Positions 38,303 to 47,134 of a stretch of 64,000 bases of DNA are shown here, piece after piece. Under the pieces are notes generated by a model. It had not been told where the DNA came from. It made no database searches and worked only from the letters and a program-made list of their open reading frames with translations. Numbering within the stretch: position 1 is the stretch's first letter; each line of letters begins with the position of its first letter. Position numbers and translations under genes: made by a program. The DNA is from Actinokineospora alba (GTDB lineage: Bacteria > Actinomycetota > Actinomycetes > Mycobacteriales > Pseudonocardiaceae). Location: positions 806,001 to 870,000 of the forward strand of contig NZ_SNXU01000001.1 of the NCBI RefSeq assembly GCF_004362515.1, written 5' to 3'.

Positions 38303-40059
38303 ACCACCGGCTCCACCAAGTGCGGCCGAGCCTCCGGAGCCGCCGACCGGGTCGCGTCGGCGGCCTGGTCGTCGGGTTGGGTTTGGGAGTCGCGTTCGGC
38401 CTCCACACGGGACAGGTAGACGTCCACCTCGCGGGTCACGTCCTCCGGTGACCAGCCCAGGGTTTCGCCCATCAGCTCCGCGACCTGCCTGGCGCAGTCC
38501 ACTCCCCGGTGGGGGTATTCGATCGAGATGCGGGTTCGGCGAGCCAGCGCGTCCTCCACGTGCAGGGCGCCCTCGTGGCTGGCCGCGTAGACGATCTCCA
38601 CCTTCAGATAGTCCGGGGCCGAGTCCAGCGGCTTGAGCAGTTCCGGCCTGCCCGCGCCCAGGTTGAGCACCTCGTGCACCAGTGAGCCGTACCGGTCGAG
38701 CAGGTGCCGGACCCGGTAGGGGTGCAGCCCGTGCCGGGCAGCGAGCAGGTCCGCCTGGTTCACCAGCGCGTGGTAGCCGTCGGCGCCCAGTAGCGGGACC
38801 CGGTCGGTGATGGACGGCTGGAGCCTGCCCGGCAGGTCCACCGAGGCCGCGTCGATCGCGTCGGCCGCCATCACCCGGTACGTCGTGTACTTGCCGCCCG
38901 CGATGGCGACCAGGCCCGGCGCCACGCGGGCGACCGCGTGTTCGCGGGAAAGCTTGGAGCTTTCCTCGCTCTCGCCCGCCAGCAGCGGGCGCAGCCCTGC
39001 GTAGACGCCCTCGATGTCGGCGTGGGTGAGCGGGGTCGCGAGGACGGAGTTGACGTGGTCGAGGATGTAGTCGATGTCGCGCTTGGTCGCCGCCGGGTGC
39101 GCGAGGTCGAGGTTCCAGTCGGTGTCGGTGGTGCCGACGATCCAGTGGTTGCGCCACGGGATCACGAACAGCACCGACTTCTCCGTGCGCAGGATCAGCC
39201 CCGACTCCGAGACGATCCGGTCGCGCGGGACCACGATGTGCACGCCCTTGCTCGCGCGCACCCGGAAGCGGCCGCGGCTGCCCGAGACCCGCTGCAGCTC
39301 GTCGGTCCAGACGCCGGTGCAGTTGATCACCGCGTTGGCGCTGACATCCACTTCGCGGCCGTTCTCCACATCGCGGACGCGGACACCGCGGACCCGGTCG
39401 GCCTCGTGCAGGAAGTCGACGACCTGGGTGGACGTCCTGATCACCGCGCCGTAGTGGGCGGCGGTGCGCGCGACCGTCATGGTGTGGCGGGCGTCGTCGG
39501 CCTGGGCGTCGAAGTAGCGGATGCCGCCGATCAGGGCGTTGCGCTTGAGGGCGGGCACCATCCGCAGGGCCCCCGCGCGGGTCAGGTGCTTCTGCCCGGG
39601 CACCGACCGGGCGCCGCCCAGGCTGTCGTAGAGCAGCAGGCCCGCGGCGGTGTACGGGCGCTCCCAGATCCGCTTGGTGAGCGGGTAGAGGAAGCTGACC
39701 GGCTTCACCAGGTGCGGCGCGAGGAGGGTCAGCATCAGCTCGCGTTCGCGCAGGGCCTCGCGGACCAGGCCGAACTCCAGCTGTTCGAGGTAGCGCAGAC
39801 CGCCGTGGAAGAGCTTGCTCGACCGGCTCGACGTCCCGGACGCCAGGTCGCGCGCCTCGACCAGCGCGACCGTGAGCCCCCGGGTGGCCGCGTCGAGCGC
39901 GGCCCCGGCGCCCACGACACCGCCGCCGATGATCACCACGTCGAACGGGTCCGAGCCCAGGCGCTCCCAGGCGTGCTCGCGGGCGGCGGCGTCGAGTCTG
40001 CCGCCGAACGGGTCCGAATCGGAACGATTTTCGGCCGTTCTTGGCTTGCGAGTCGCCAC
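38299..40059 (-). CDS. glpD: Aerobic glycerol-3-phosphate dehydrogenase
   Basis: A 586-residue membrane-associated FAD enzyme oxidising glycerol 3-phosphate to dihydroxyacetone phosphate and feeding electrons to the quinone pool. The FAD motif DVVIIGGGVVGAGAALDAATRG, the family stretch GTSSRSSKLFHGGLRYLEQL and VINCTGVWTDEL are diagnostic. The start is GTG with GGGAGG nine bases upstream. It is divergent from glpFK, so the three genes form a split glycerol-utilisation locus. The length and neighbours (lpdA nearby) correspond to mycobacterial GlpD2. Confidence 0.95.
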   Translation of the reverse strand: MATRKPRTAENRSDSDPFGGRLDAAAREHAWERLGSDPFDVVIIGGGVVGAGAALDAATRGLTVALVEARDLASGTSSRSSKLFHGGLRYLEQLEFGLVREALRERELMLTLLAPHLVKPVSFLYPLTKRIWERPYTAAGLLLYDSLGGARSVPGQKHLTRAGALRMVPALKRNALIGGIRYFDAQADDARHTMTVARTAAHYGAVIRTSTQVVDFLHEADRVRGVRVRDVENGREVDVSANAVINCTGVWTDELQRVSGSRGRFRVRASKGVHIVVPRDRIVSESGLILRTEKSVLFVIPWRNHWIVGTTDTDWNLDLAHPAATKRDIDYILDHVNSVLATPLTHADIEGVYAGLRPLLAGESEESSKLSREHAVARVAPGLVAIAGGKYTTYRVMAADAIDAASVDLPGRLQPSITDRVPLLGADGYHALVNQADLLAARHGLHPYRVRHLLDRYGSLVHEVLNLGAGRPELLKPLDSAPDYLKVEIVYAASHEGALHVEDALARRTRISIEYPHRGVDCARQVAELMGETLGWSPEDVTREVDVYLSRVEAERDSQTQPDDQAADATRSAAPEARPHLVEPVV

Positions 40060-40260
40060 GGTCCGCCTCCCTGATCACGCGGGCAAACACGACCACGATC
40101 ACGCTACCGCGTTCGGACCGCTGGGGCATTCGACTGATGGACAGCCCACATCGCCCACGGGTAGCGTCCGAACCCCTCAGGGTAGGCATCGCCGCCGCGC
40201 CCGTGCCAGGCAACTCGGCTGCCTGCCCCTTCGCTACTGGGAGCGAGAGGGAGATCAGCC

Positions 40261-41004
40261 ATGGACCTCAACTTCGGCGAGATAGTCCTTTGGGAACTGA
40301 TGGGCACCGCGGCGCTGATACTGCTCGGCTGCGGTGTCGTCGCGAACGTGGTGCTCAAGAAGTCGCTCGGATTCGCGGGCGGCTGGTTACTGATCACGAT
40401 CGGGTGGGGTTTCGCGGTGTTCGTCGGCGCGAGCATCGCCAACCCGACCGGCGCGCACATCAACCCGGCGGTCACGCTCGGGCTGGCGGCGGCGGACAAG
40501 CTCGAGTGGGACAAGGTCCCGGCCTACCTGGTCGGCCAGTTCGTGGGCGCCTTCCTCGGCGCGGTGCTGGCCTGGGCGGCCTACAAGCTGCAGTTCGACA
40601 CCCACGACGAGCCCGAGAACACCCGCGGGATCTTCTCCACCGGCCCGACGGTGCCGAACTACGCGTGGAACCTGGTCACGGAGATCATCGGCACGTTCGT
40701 GCTGGTCTTCTGGATCCTCACCAGCCCCACCATGACCAACGAGGGCGGCGTGCCGCAGTTCGGCAACTCCGCCCTGGGCTACGCGGCCGTGGCGTTCGTC
40801 GTCATCGGCATCGGCGCCTCCCTCGGTGGCCCCACCGGTTACGCCATCAACCCGGCCCGCGACCTCGGCCCCCGCATCGCGTACGCGATCCTGCCGATCA
40901 AGAACAAGGGCGGCGCGGACTGGAACTACTCGTGGGTTCCCGTCGTGGGCCCGATCGTCGGCGCCGTGCTCGCGGGCCTGCTCTCGCAGATCCTGCCTTC
41001 CTGA
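40261..41004 (+). CDS. glpF: Glycerol uptake facilitator (MIP/aquaglyceroporin)
   Basis: A 247-residue channel with six transmembrane helices and two half-helices. The two NPA boxes are GAHINPAVTLGLA and GYAINPARDLGPR; the Asp after the second NPAR box is typical of glycerol-conducting members. ATG start with GAGAGGGAG upstream. It stands 28 bases before glpK, so uptake and phosphorylation are co-expressed. About 200 bases separate it from divergent glpD, which must hold both promoters. Confidence 0.95.
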   Translation: MDLNFGEIVLWELMGTAALILLGCGVVANVVLKKSLGFAGGWLLITIGWGFAVFVGASIANPTGAHINPAVTLGLAAADKLEWDKVPAYLVGQFVGAFLGAVLAWAAYKLQFDTHDEPENTRGIFSTGPTVPNYAWNLVTEIIGTFVLVFWILTSPTMTNEGGVPQFGNSALGYAAVAFVVIGIGASLGGPTGYAINPARDLGPRIAYAILPIKNKGGADWNYSWVPVVGPIVGAVLAGLLSQILPS

Positions 41005-41032
41005 TCGATCAGCTACGAAGGGCGAAACACAG

Positions 41033-42547
41033 ATGACCAAGTACGTGGCCGCGATCGACCAGGGCACCACGTCCACCCGCTGCATGATCTTCAGCCACGC
41101 GGGCGAGGTGGTCGCGGTCGACCAGCGCGAACACAAGCAGATCTTCCCCAAGGCGGGCTGGGTCGAGCACGACCCGAAGGAGGTCTGGGAGAACACCCGG
41201 GCGGTCGCGGCGGGCGCGCTCGCCAAAGCCGACCTGCACGCCTCCGACATCGCGGCGGTGGGCATCACCAACCAGCGCGAAACCGCGGTCGTGTGGGACC
41301 GCAAGACCGGCGAGCCGGTGTACAACGCGATCGTCTGGCAGGACACCCGGACCGACCGGATCGCCACCGACCTCGGCAACCTCGGCGACGGCCAGGAGCG
41401 CTACCGGGCGAAGACCGGCCTGCCGCTGGCGACGTACTTCTCCGGCCCCAAGATCCGCTGGATCCTCGACAACGTCGACGGCGCGCGCGCCAAGGCGGAG
41501 GCGGGCGACCTGCTGTTCGGCAACATGGACACCTGGGTGCTGTGGAACATGACCGGCGGCGTCGACGGCGGCACGCACGTCACCGACCCGACCAACGCCT
41601 CCCGGACCCTGCTGATGGACCTGTCGACGCTGTCGTGGGACGCCGACATCGCTTCGGAGATGGGCGTTCCGCTGTCGATGCTGCCGGAGATCCGGTCGTC
41701 GTCGGAGGAGTACGGCAAGGTCCGCGAACGCGGCGCGCTCGCCGGTGTCCCCATCGCCGGAATCCTCGGCGACCAGCAGGCGGCCACCTTCGGCCAGGCG
41801 TGTCTGTCGCCGGGGGAGGCCAAGAACACTTACGGCACCGGCAATTTCGTCCTCCTCAACACCGGCACGGACCAGGTGATGAGCGAGAACGGTTTGCTCA
41901 CAACGGTTTGCTACAAGATCGGCACCCAGGCGCCGGTGTACGCGCTCGAAGGTTCGATCGCGGTCACCGGGTCGCTGGTCCAGTGGATCCGGGACAACCT
42001 GGGGATGATCAGCGAGGCGGCGGAGATCGAGGAGCACGCGCGCACGGTCGAGGACAACGGCGGCTGCTACTTCGTGCCCGCGTTCTCCGGCCTGTTCGCC
42101 CCCTACTGGCGCTCCGACGCCCGCGGCGCGATCGTGGGCCTGACCCGGTTCGTCAACAAGGGCCACCTCGCGCGCGCGGTCCTGGAGGCCACGGCTTTCC
42201 AGACCCGCGAGGTCATCGACGCCATGAACGCCGACTCCGGCGTGCCGCTGACCGCGCTCAAGGTCGACGGCGGCATGGTCGGCAACGAACTGCTGATGCA
42301 GTTCCAAGCCGACATCCTCGGCGTCCCTGTGATCCGCCCGGTCGTCGCGGAGACGACCGCACTGGGCGCGGCGTACGCGGCCGGTCTCGCGGTCGGGTTC
42401 TGGGAAAGCGAGGACGACATCCGCAAGAACTGGGCCAAGGACAAGGAATGGACCCCGGCGATGGCGGACGAGGCGCGCGAGAAGACGTTCGGGCAGTGGA
42501 AGAAGGCGGTCACTCGCACCTTCGACTGGGTCGAGCAGGACGACTGA
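41033..42547 (+). CDS. glpK: Glycerol kinase
   Basis: A 504-residue FGGY-family kinase making glycerol 3-phosphate from glycerol and ATP; the product is the GlpD substrate. It has YVAAIDQGTTSTRCMIF (phosphate 1), NQRETAVVWDRKTG (substrate-binding Arg-Glu), AGILGDQQAATFGQACL, the FGGY signature and YGTGNFVLLNTG (adenosine region). The ATG at 41033 is chosen over an upstream open frame by conservation. A perfect 13-bp stem-loop follows the stop. Confidence 0.97.
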   Translation: MTKYVAAIDQGTTSTRCMIFSHAGEVVAVDQREHKQIFPKAGWVEHDPKEVWENTRAVAAGALAKADLHASDIAAVGITNQRETAVVWDRKTGEPVYNAIVWQDTRTDRIATDLGNLGDGQERYRAKTGLPLATYFSGPKIRWILDNVDGARAKAEAGDLLFGNMDTWVLWNMTGGVDGGTHVTDPTNASRTLLMDLSTLSWDADIASEMGVPLSMLPEIRSSSEEYGKVRERGALAGVPIAGILGDQQAATFGQACLSPGEAKNTYGTGNFVLLNTGTDQVMSENGLLTTVCYKIGTQAPVYALEGSIAVTGSLVQWIRDNLGMISEAAEIEEHARTVEDNGGCYFVPAFSGLFAPYWRSDARGAIVGLTRFVNKGHLARAVLEATAFQTREVIDAMNADSGVPLTALKVDGGMVGNELLMQFQADILGVPVIRPVVAETTALGAAYAAGLAVGFWESEDDIRKNWAKDKEWTPAMADEAREKTFGQWKKAVTRTFDWVEQDD

Positions 42548-42553
42548 GTGCCA

Positions 42554-42585
42554 GGGCCCGGGTCGGGATGATCCGACCCGGGCCC
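42554..42585. terminator. Bidirectional terminator after glpK
   Basis: Perfect 13-bp arms (GGGCCCGGGTCGG and its complement) with a six-base loop lie between glpK and the convergent DUF4352-like gene. Confidence 0.85.
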
Positions 42586-42587
42586 CC

Positions 42588-43004
42588 TTACGCCTGCCCC
42601 ACGAATATTGCTTTCGCCGCACCGAAATTCGGCTGCAGGACGACCTGCAACTCACCCGGCTGGGCACCGACCGCGAAAGCCTGAGACATCTCGAACGTCT
42701 TGCCGGGCAACACGGTCACCGAATCCATGCCGCCACCGCACTCGCCGCCCGAGTCATAGACCGCTTCGGCTTTCCTGCCCGCGAATTGGGCGTCGCCGCC
42801 GACTGAGAGCACGCCCGCGTTGAACGGCTCCTCGGTGCCGTTGGTGACGAGAAGAGTGATCTTCACGGCACGCTCGGTCTTCTGCGGCATCGAATACTCA
42901 CTCGGCTTGCACGGTTTCGGCGCACTGACCTCGACGGCGAGACCATCGGGCCAGGTGTACCGCTCGCCCCAGGTCGCGGTCGTGCTCTTCGACTCGCCGC
43001 CCAC
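42588..43004 (-). CDS. DUF4352-like protein lacking its usual signal peptide
   Basis: A 138-residue beta-sandwich protein of the DUF4352 type: TERAVKITLLVTNGTEEPFN, two cysteines (KPCKPSEY and GGECGGG), then SQAFAVGAQPGELQVVLQP. Family members are normally lipoproteins or secreted. Here the longest start (GTG at 43004) yields no signal peptide. In-frame sequence continues upstream with linker-like composition (SSGSSEGAVSPGSGTADAP) until a stop at about 43065, without a start codon. Either the N-terminus has been lost or a frameshift has disconnected it from an upstream segment. The domain is likely; gene integrity is doubtful. Confidence 0.6.
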   Translation of the reverse strand: MGGESKSTTATWGERYTWPDGLAVEVSAPKPCKPSEYSMPQKTERAVKITLLVTNGTEEPFNAGVLSVGGDAQFAGRKAEAVYDSGGECGGGMDSVTVLPGKTFEMSQAFAVGAQPGELQVVLQPNFGAAKAIFVGQA

Positions 43005-43087
43005 GGGCGCGTCCGCCGTACCCGACCCGGGACTGACGGCGCCCTCGGACGAGCCCGATGATCATCGTTACCGGACACCAGGAGTCG

Positions 43088-43480
43088 TCACTTCAAAGCG
43101 CGCCAGTTCAGCAGGATCAGGGCCGTCCGGACGAGTGCGAGCAGCGGCGGGATCGGCAGCGCGAAACCCCACCAGAACAACGCCCCCACCGGGAGCAGGG
43201 CCAGCGCCAGGACCGCGCCCGCGGTGTGGCCACCCCACAGCAGCCAGCCCGCTACCCCTTCCACCCCGCACACCAGCATGAACACGAACAGCATCACGGC
43301 CATGCCGCGTGGACCCCAACGCTCGAACGGTCCGCCGCCGTAGGCGTGGAAGCCGAACAGGATCGGCAAGCCCCGCCCGGTGAGCAGGTTCCTGATCACC
43401 CAGACACAGGGCAGGCCGAAGCCGAGCGCGGTGAACCACAGCAGGACCGACGCCACCCGAAATGCCACTGGGACGCTCAC
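43088..43480 (-). CDS. Small integral membrane protein
   Basis: About 130 residues with four hydrophobic segments (VASVLLWFTALGFGLPCVWV, MAVMLFVFMLVCGVEGVAGW, AVLALALLPVGALFWWGFAL and a C-terminal LLALVRTALILL). I recognise no family. A GTG at 43480 gives a short N-terminus before the first helix; an ATG 14 codons earlier is also possible. It lies upstream of the DUF4352-like gene on the same strand and may belong with it. Confidence 0.65.
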   Translation of the reverse strand: MSVPVAFRVASVLLWFTALGFGLPCVWVIRNLLTGRGLPILFGFHAYGGGPFERWGPRGMAVMLFVFMLVCGVEGVAGWLLWGGHTAGAVLALALLPVGALFWWGFALPIPPLLALVRTALILLNWRALK

Positions 43481-43619
43481 AGGCCAAGTGTCCGGCGGGG
43501 AAAGACGGCAAAGTAGGGCCACTCGTCAGCGGCCTGCCGCTTTCTGGATTGTCTGCCCGTCGGTCGCGCACCGCTCCTTCCGCGGCGCGCGACCGGCGGG
43601 CTCGTGGTTCCGCAGAGCG

Positions 43620-43757
43620 CTATCTGCGGATCGCCGTATGGCTGAATCCGGCAAGGCGCGGGATCTGGCCGATCCCGCCGCAGCGCGGGCAGAAGTCGCG
43701 GCGGTTGGGGGCCAGACCCGAGCCCAGGCATTCGGGACATTCGATTCGGCGAGACAT
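43620..43757 (-). CDS. 45-residue zinc-ribbon protein with DnaJ-type cysteine motifs
   Basis: A very short but convincing gene: MSRRIECPECLGSGLAPNRR begins it, and a second CPRCGGIG follows 13 residues after the first CPECLGSG. Two C-x-x-C-x-G-x-G motifs are the DnaJ cysteine-rich pattern; four cysteines can bind one zinc ion. The ATG has a perfect GGAGG five bases upstream. It is divergent from the beta-lactamase-like gene. A J-domain is absent, so it is not a DnaJ; a chaperone-related or nucleic-acid-binding role is a guess. Confidence 0.78.
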   Translation of the reverse strand: MSRRIECPECLGSGLAPNRRDFCPRCGGIGQIPRLAGFSHTAIRR

Positions 43758-43962
43758 CGCGCCTCCAAGGGATTCCGGGCCTGTTTTGGCCCGGGCTATC
43801 AGACGTACCGCCTCAGTAGGTCGAACCCCAGCTAATCCGGCGATGTTCACCCGTTCTCGCAGGCCCCTCGACGCCGTCATGACGGACAGTGTCAATCTGC
43901 GGGCTCGGCTGGGTTCACACCAAACGCCATGTCGGTAAATCACATTCTGGTTTACTCGGATC

Positions 43963-44967
43963 ATGAACGTCACACGAAGGTCCGCTCTGGGCCTCGGCGC
44001 CGTAGTCGGCGCCACCGCACTGGGGGTCGGCGCCACCACACAGGCGTCGGCGAGCACTCCTGCCACGGCAGCGCAGGCCTGCTCCAAGATCAAATCTGCT
44101 TATGACCGCGAGACGACCAAGGCCGCCGGCACCTGGGCGTCCTTCATCACCGTGACCGGGGAGGCCGCTCCCGCCGTCGCGGCGCGCGCCGACGAGGTCG
44201 TCGAGGCGTACAGCGTCAACAAGATCGCTGTCGCCACGGCCGTGCTCGACAAGGTCGACCGGGGTCTGCTGACCCTGGACCAGCGCGTCGACGTCACCGC
44301 GGACATCGTCAGCCACGACGGCGACGGCATCTTCGGCTACGACGGCGCCTACCCGAGCTCGGTCACCCTCGGGCACGTCCTGGCCAACCTGCTGACGGTC
44401 TCGGACAACACCGCCGTGCGCCTGTGCGGGCTGGTCGTCCCGGCCGCCGAGCTCAACGAGATCCTGCGCGCCAAGGGTTTCGTCCACACGCAGGTCAAGC
44501 CGGTCGCCAACCCCAACCGGTTCTACCTGGGCAAGACGACCGCGCGTGAGACGCACACGATGCTGCAGCGGCTCGTCGACGGGACGCTGCTCTCGGCCAC
44601 GTCGAGCGCGCACATGCTGAAGGTGCTGCGCTCGCTGACCTCGTTCACCGACGGCATCCGGCTCAACATGAGCTCCGCGGAGCGGGTGCGGGTGGCGACC
44701 AAGGCGGGCTGGTTCGCCGACGGCCGCAACGAGGCGGGCATCGTCTTCGACACCGCGGGCAAGGCGGCCATCACGTTCGCCCTGTTCGCCTCCGGGCAGT
44801 TCGCCGGGGACGCCACGGCGAACAAGGACAACTACAGCGCCACCCACCCGGCGCTGCGGGCCCGTCAGGTGATCGGCCGGACCCTGCTCGACTCGGTGCC
44901 CCCGGTCAGCACCCCGAGCGCACGCACGTTCAGCGTTCCCCAGTACCACCCGTCCAACGGCGGCTGA
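43963..44967 (+). CDS. Secreted class A beta-lactamase-like serine hydrolase
   Basis: A 334-residue exported protein with a Tat-type signal (NVTRRSALGLGAVVG, Ala-rich end). The serine-hydrolase motifs of class A enzymes are present: Ser84-x-x-Lys87 in AYSVNKIAV and the SDN triad at 147-149 (LLTVSDNTAV). The third motif reads KAG (247-249, ATKAGWFADG) rather than KTG, and a clear omega-loop E-x-x-L-N is not seen. It may be a weak beta-lactamase, a D,D-peptidase-like protein or an esterase. ATG start; terminator downstream. Confidence 0.85.
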   Translation: MNVTRRSALGLGAVVGATALGVGATTQASASTPATAAQACSKIKSAYDRETTKAAGTWASFITVTGEAAPAVAARADEVVEAYSVNKIAVATAVLDKVDRGLLTLDQRVDVTADIVSHDGDGIFGYDGAYPSSVTLGHVLANLLTVSDNTAVRLCGLVVPAAELNEILRAKGFVHTQVKPVANPNRFYLGKTTARETHTMLQRLVDGTLLSATSSAHMLKVLRSLTSFTDGIRLNMSSAERVRVATKAGWFADGRNEAGIVFDTAGKAAITFALFASGQFAGDATANKDNYSATHPALRARQVIGRTLLDSVPPVSTPSARTFSVPQYHPSNGG

Positions 44968-44974
44968 CCCGGCG

Positions 44975-45006
44975 ACCTGGCGGCCCGGGCGACCGGGCCG
45001 CCAGGT
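44975..45006. terminator. Bidirectional terminator
   Basis: Perfect 14-bp arms (ACCTGGCGGCCCGG and its complement) with a GCGA loop between the beta-lactamase-like gene and the convergent lpdA. Confidence 0.85.
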
Positions 45007-45044
45007 TGAACGCGTCGTGGCATCCGGGGAGGCGGCTCAGCCCG

Positions 45045-46448
45045 TCAGTCCAGGTCGTCGTGACGCATCAGCTGGCGACCCGCTTCGGTGATGGAACCCG
45101 ACAGCGACGGGTACACCGAGAAGGTCAGCGCCAAGTCGTCCACCGTCAGCTGGTTCTGAACCGCGAGCGCGATAGGCAGGATCAGCTCGCTCGCGCTCGG
45201 CGCCACGATCACGCCACCGATGACCACACCGGTCGCCGGACGACAGAACAGCTTCACGAAACCCCGCCGCAGGCCCTCCATCTTGGCTCGGGCGTTGGTG
45301 GCCAACGGCAGCATGACGGTGCGGGCGGGCACCTCGCCGGAGTCGATGGCCTGCTGGCTGATGCCGACGGTCGCGATCTCCGGGTGGGTGAAGACGTTGG
45401 CGGCCACGGTCTTGAGCTTGATCGGCGCGACGCCCTCGCCCAGCGCGTGCCACATCGCGATGCGGCCCTGCATGGCCGCGACCGAGGCCAGCATCAGCAC
45501 CCCGGTGCAGTCGCCCGCCGCGTAGACGCCGGGAACGCTGGTGCGCGAGACCCGGTCGACGTTGATGAAGCCACCCGGCCCCAGCTCGATGCCGATCTTG
45601 TCCAGGCCGATGTCGCCGGTGTTGGGCACCGAGCCGACGGTCATCAGCGCGTGCGACGCCTCGACGATCTCGCCGCCCTTGAGGTGGACCTTGACGCCGG
45701 TGTCGTCGCGCTCGATCTTCTCGGCGCGCGCGTGCTTGACCAGCGTGGTGCCGCGCTCGGAGAACACGTCCTCCAACACGGCGGCGGCGTCGGCGTCCTC
45801 GTGCGGCAGGACGCGGTCGCGGCTGGAGATGACGGTGACCTTGACGCCCATCTCGATGAACGCGGAGGCGAACTCGGCGCCGGTCACGCCGGAGCCGACG
45901 ACCACGAGGTGCTCGGGCAGTTCGGGGAGGTCGTAGATCTGGCGCCAGTCGAGCACCCGCTTGCCGTCCGGCTCGGCGCCCGCGATGACCCGCGGGTTCG
46001 CGCCGGTGGCGATGAGGACGACGTCGGCGTCGAGCACCTCTTCGGTGCCCTCGTTGGTGGTCACGGCGACGCGGTGGGCGGCCATGCCGGGGCGGTCGTT
46101 GCAGAAGCGGCCGTAGCCGGTCAGCAGGCGCACGCCCTCGCGCTGGATGCGGTTGCGGATGTCGGCGGACTGGGCCAGCGCGAGCCCGCGCACCCGGCCG
46201 CGCACGACCGGCAGGTTGACCGAGGAGTCGACGTCCTCGACGCCGATCCCCAGCTCATCGGCGTCGCGGAAGGCCGAGCGGGCGCCCGCGGAGGCGATGA
46301 AGGTCTTCGACGGCACGCAGTCGTAGAGAACGCAGGCCCCGCCGAGGCCGTCCCGCTCGACCACGGTGACATCGGCGCCGTGCTGGGCCGCGACCAGGGC
46401 CGCCTCGTAACCCGCGGGACCTCCACCCATGATCACGATCCGGCTCAC
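45045..46448 (-). CDS. lpdA: NAD(P)H:quinone oxidoreductase of the LpdA type
   Basis: A 467-residue flavoprotein of the pyridine nucleotide-disulfide oxidoreductase family. FAD-binding IVIMGGGPAGYEAALVA, the NAD-binding VVVGSGVTGAEFASAF, and AAGDCTGVLMLASVAAMQG are present. The redox cysteines are kept (GGACVLYDCVPSK), but the C-terminal His-Glu dyad of true lipoamide dehydrogenases is missing (FSVYPSLSGSITEAGR where HPTxxE is expected). M. tuberculosis LpdA (Rv3303c) has the same features and reduces quinones, and glpD2 neighbours it as here. The GTG start (VSRIVIMGG) is chosen for AGGAGG upstream, five codons inside an ATG. Confidence 0.92.
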   Translation of the reverse strand: MSRIVIMGGGPAGYEAALVAAQHGADVTVVERDGLGGACVLYDCVPSKTFIASAGARSAFRDADELGIGVEDVDSSVNLPVVRGRVRGLALAQSADIRNRIQREGVRLLTGYGRFCNDRPGMAAHRVAVTTNEGTEEVLDADVVLIATGANPRVIAGAEPDGKRVLDWRQIYDLPELPEHLVVVGSGVTGAEFASAFIEMGVKVTVISSRDRVLPHEDADAAAVLEDVFSERGTTLVKHARAEKIERDDTGVKVHLKGGEIVEASHALMTVGSVPNTGDIGLDKIGIELGPGGFINVDRVSRTSVPGVYAAGDCTGVLMLASVAAMQGRIAMWHALGEGVAPIKLKTVAANVFTHPEIATVGISQQAIDSGEVPARTVMLPLATNARAKMEGLRRGFVKLFCRPATGVVIGGVIVAPSASELILPIALAVQNQLTVDDLALTFSVYPSLSGSITEAGRQLMRHDDLD

Positions 46449-46563
46449 GTGCGTCCTCCTCATATGCGCGCTGACGTCCGCGAATACGGTACGCGCGGGA
46501 CGCAGGTCACATCTGGTCGGATGGAAAAGGCCCGGCTTCCCTGCCGATGATCCGTTGTGTCGC

Positions 46564-46569
46564 TACGCT
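46564..46569 (+). promoter_or_regulatory. -10 element for the GGCT-like gene
   Basis: TACGCT is followed by six bases and the GTG start; no ribosome-binding site is seen. Confidence 0.55.
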
Positions 46570-46575
46570 GTCGGA

Positions 46576-47037
46576 GTGCCGCTATACGCCGCTTATGGGT
46601 CGAACATGGACCCGGCCCAGATGATGCAGCGAGCCCCGCACTCGCCGATGGCGGGGACCGGATGGCTGGTGGGATGGCGGCTGACCTTCGGAGGCGAAGA
46701 CCTCGGTTGGGAAGGCGCCCTGGCCACCATCGTCGAGGACCCGGACTCGCAGGTGTTCGTCGTGCTCTACGACGTCACCGACGACGAGCCGCTGCTCGAC
46801 CGGTGGGAGGGCTCTGAACTGGGCCTTCACTCCAAAATCAGGCTGCGGGTGCAGACCCTGGAGGGCTCCGTGCTCGCCTGGCTCTACGTCCTCGACGCCT
46901 ACGAGGGCGGCCTGCCATCGGCCCGGTACCTCGGGGTGGTCGCCGACGCGGCCGAAGCCGCCGGGGCGCCCGCGGACTACGTCGCCGACCTGCGGGTTCG
47001 GCCATGCGACGGAATCGGCCCGACAAACGGCGGCTGA
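46576..47037 (+). CDS. Gamma-glutamylcyclotransferase-like (AIG2/GGCT fold) protein
   Basis: A 153-residue single-domain protein. It opens with VPLYAAYGSNMDPAQMMQR, the YGSNM loop that binds the gamma-glutamyl group; LLDRWEGSELGLHSKIRLRV holds the acidic residue and strand of the fold, and VLAWLYVLDAYEGGLPSARY matches the family's ending. In M. tuberculosis the small gene beside lpdA (Rv3304) is, as I recall, its positional equivalent. GTG start chosen by promoter spacing and by the fold's first strand. Real substrate unknown. Confidence 0.87.
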   Translation: MPLYAAYGSNMDPAQMMQRAPHSPMAGTGWLVGWRLTFGGEDLGWEGALATIVEDPDSQVFVVLYDVTDDEPLLDRWEGSELGLHSKIRLRVQTLEGSVLAWLYVLDAYEGGLPSARYLGVVADAAEAAGAPADYVADLRVRPCDGIGPTNGG

Positions 47038-47134
47038 CCGCAACCAGCGGGACCGCCACACGTCTTCTCGGATATGACCGAAATCACGGTCAGACGCTCG
47101 CCGAACGATTCGGCCGGTGCGAGGAGAGATGGCG

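Noticed and set aside
43058..43835. Plus-strand frames opposite the membrane and zinc-ribbon genes
   Set aside because: Arg/Pro/Gln-rich shadow translations without start signals.
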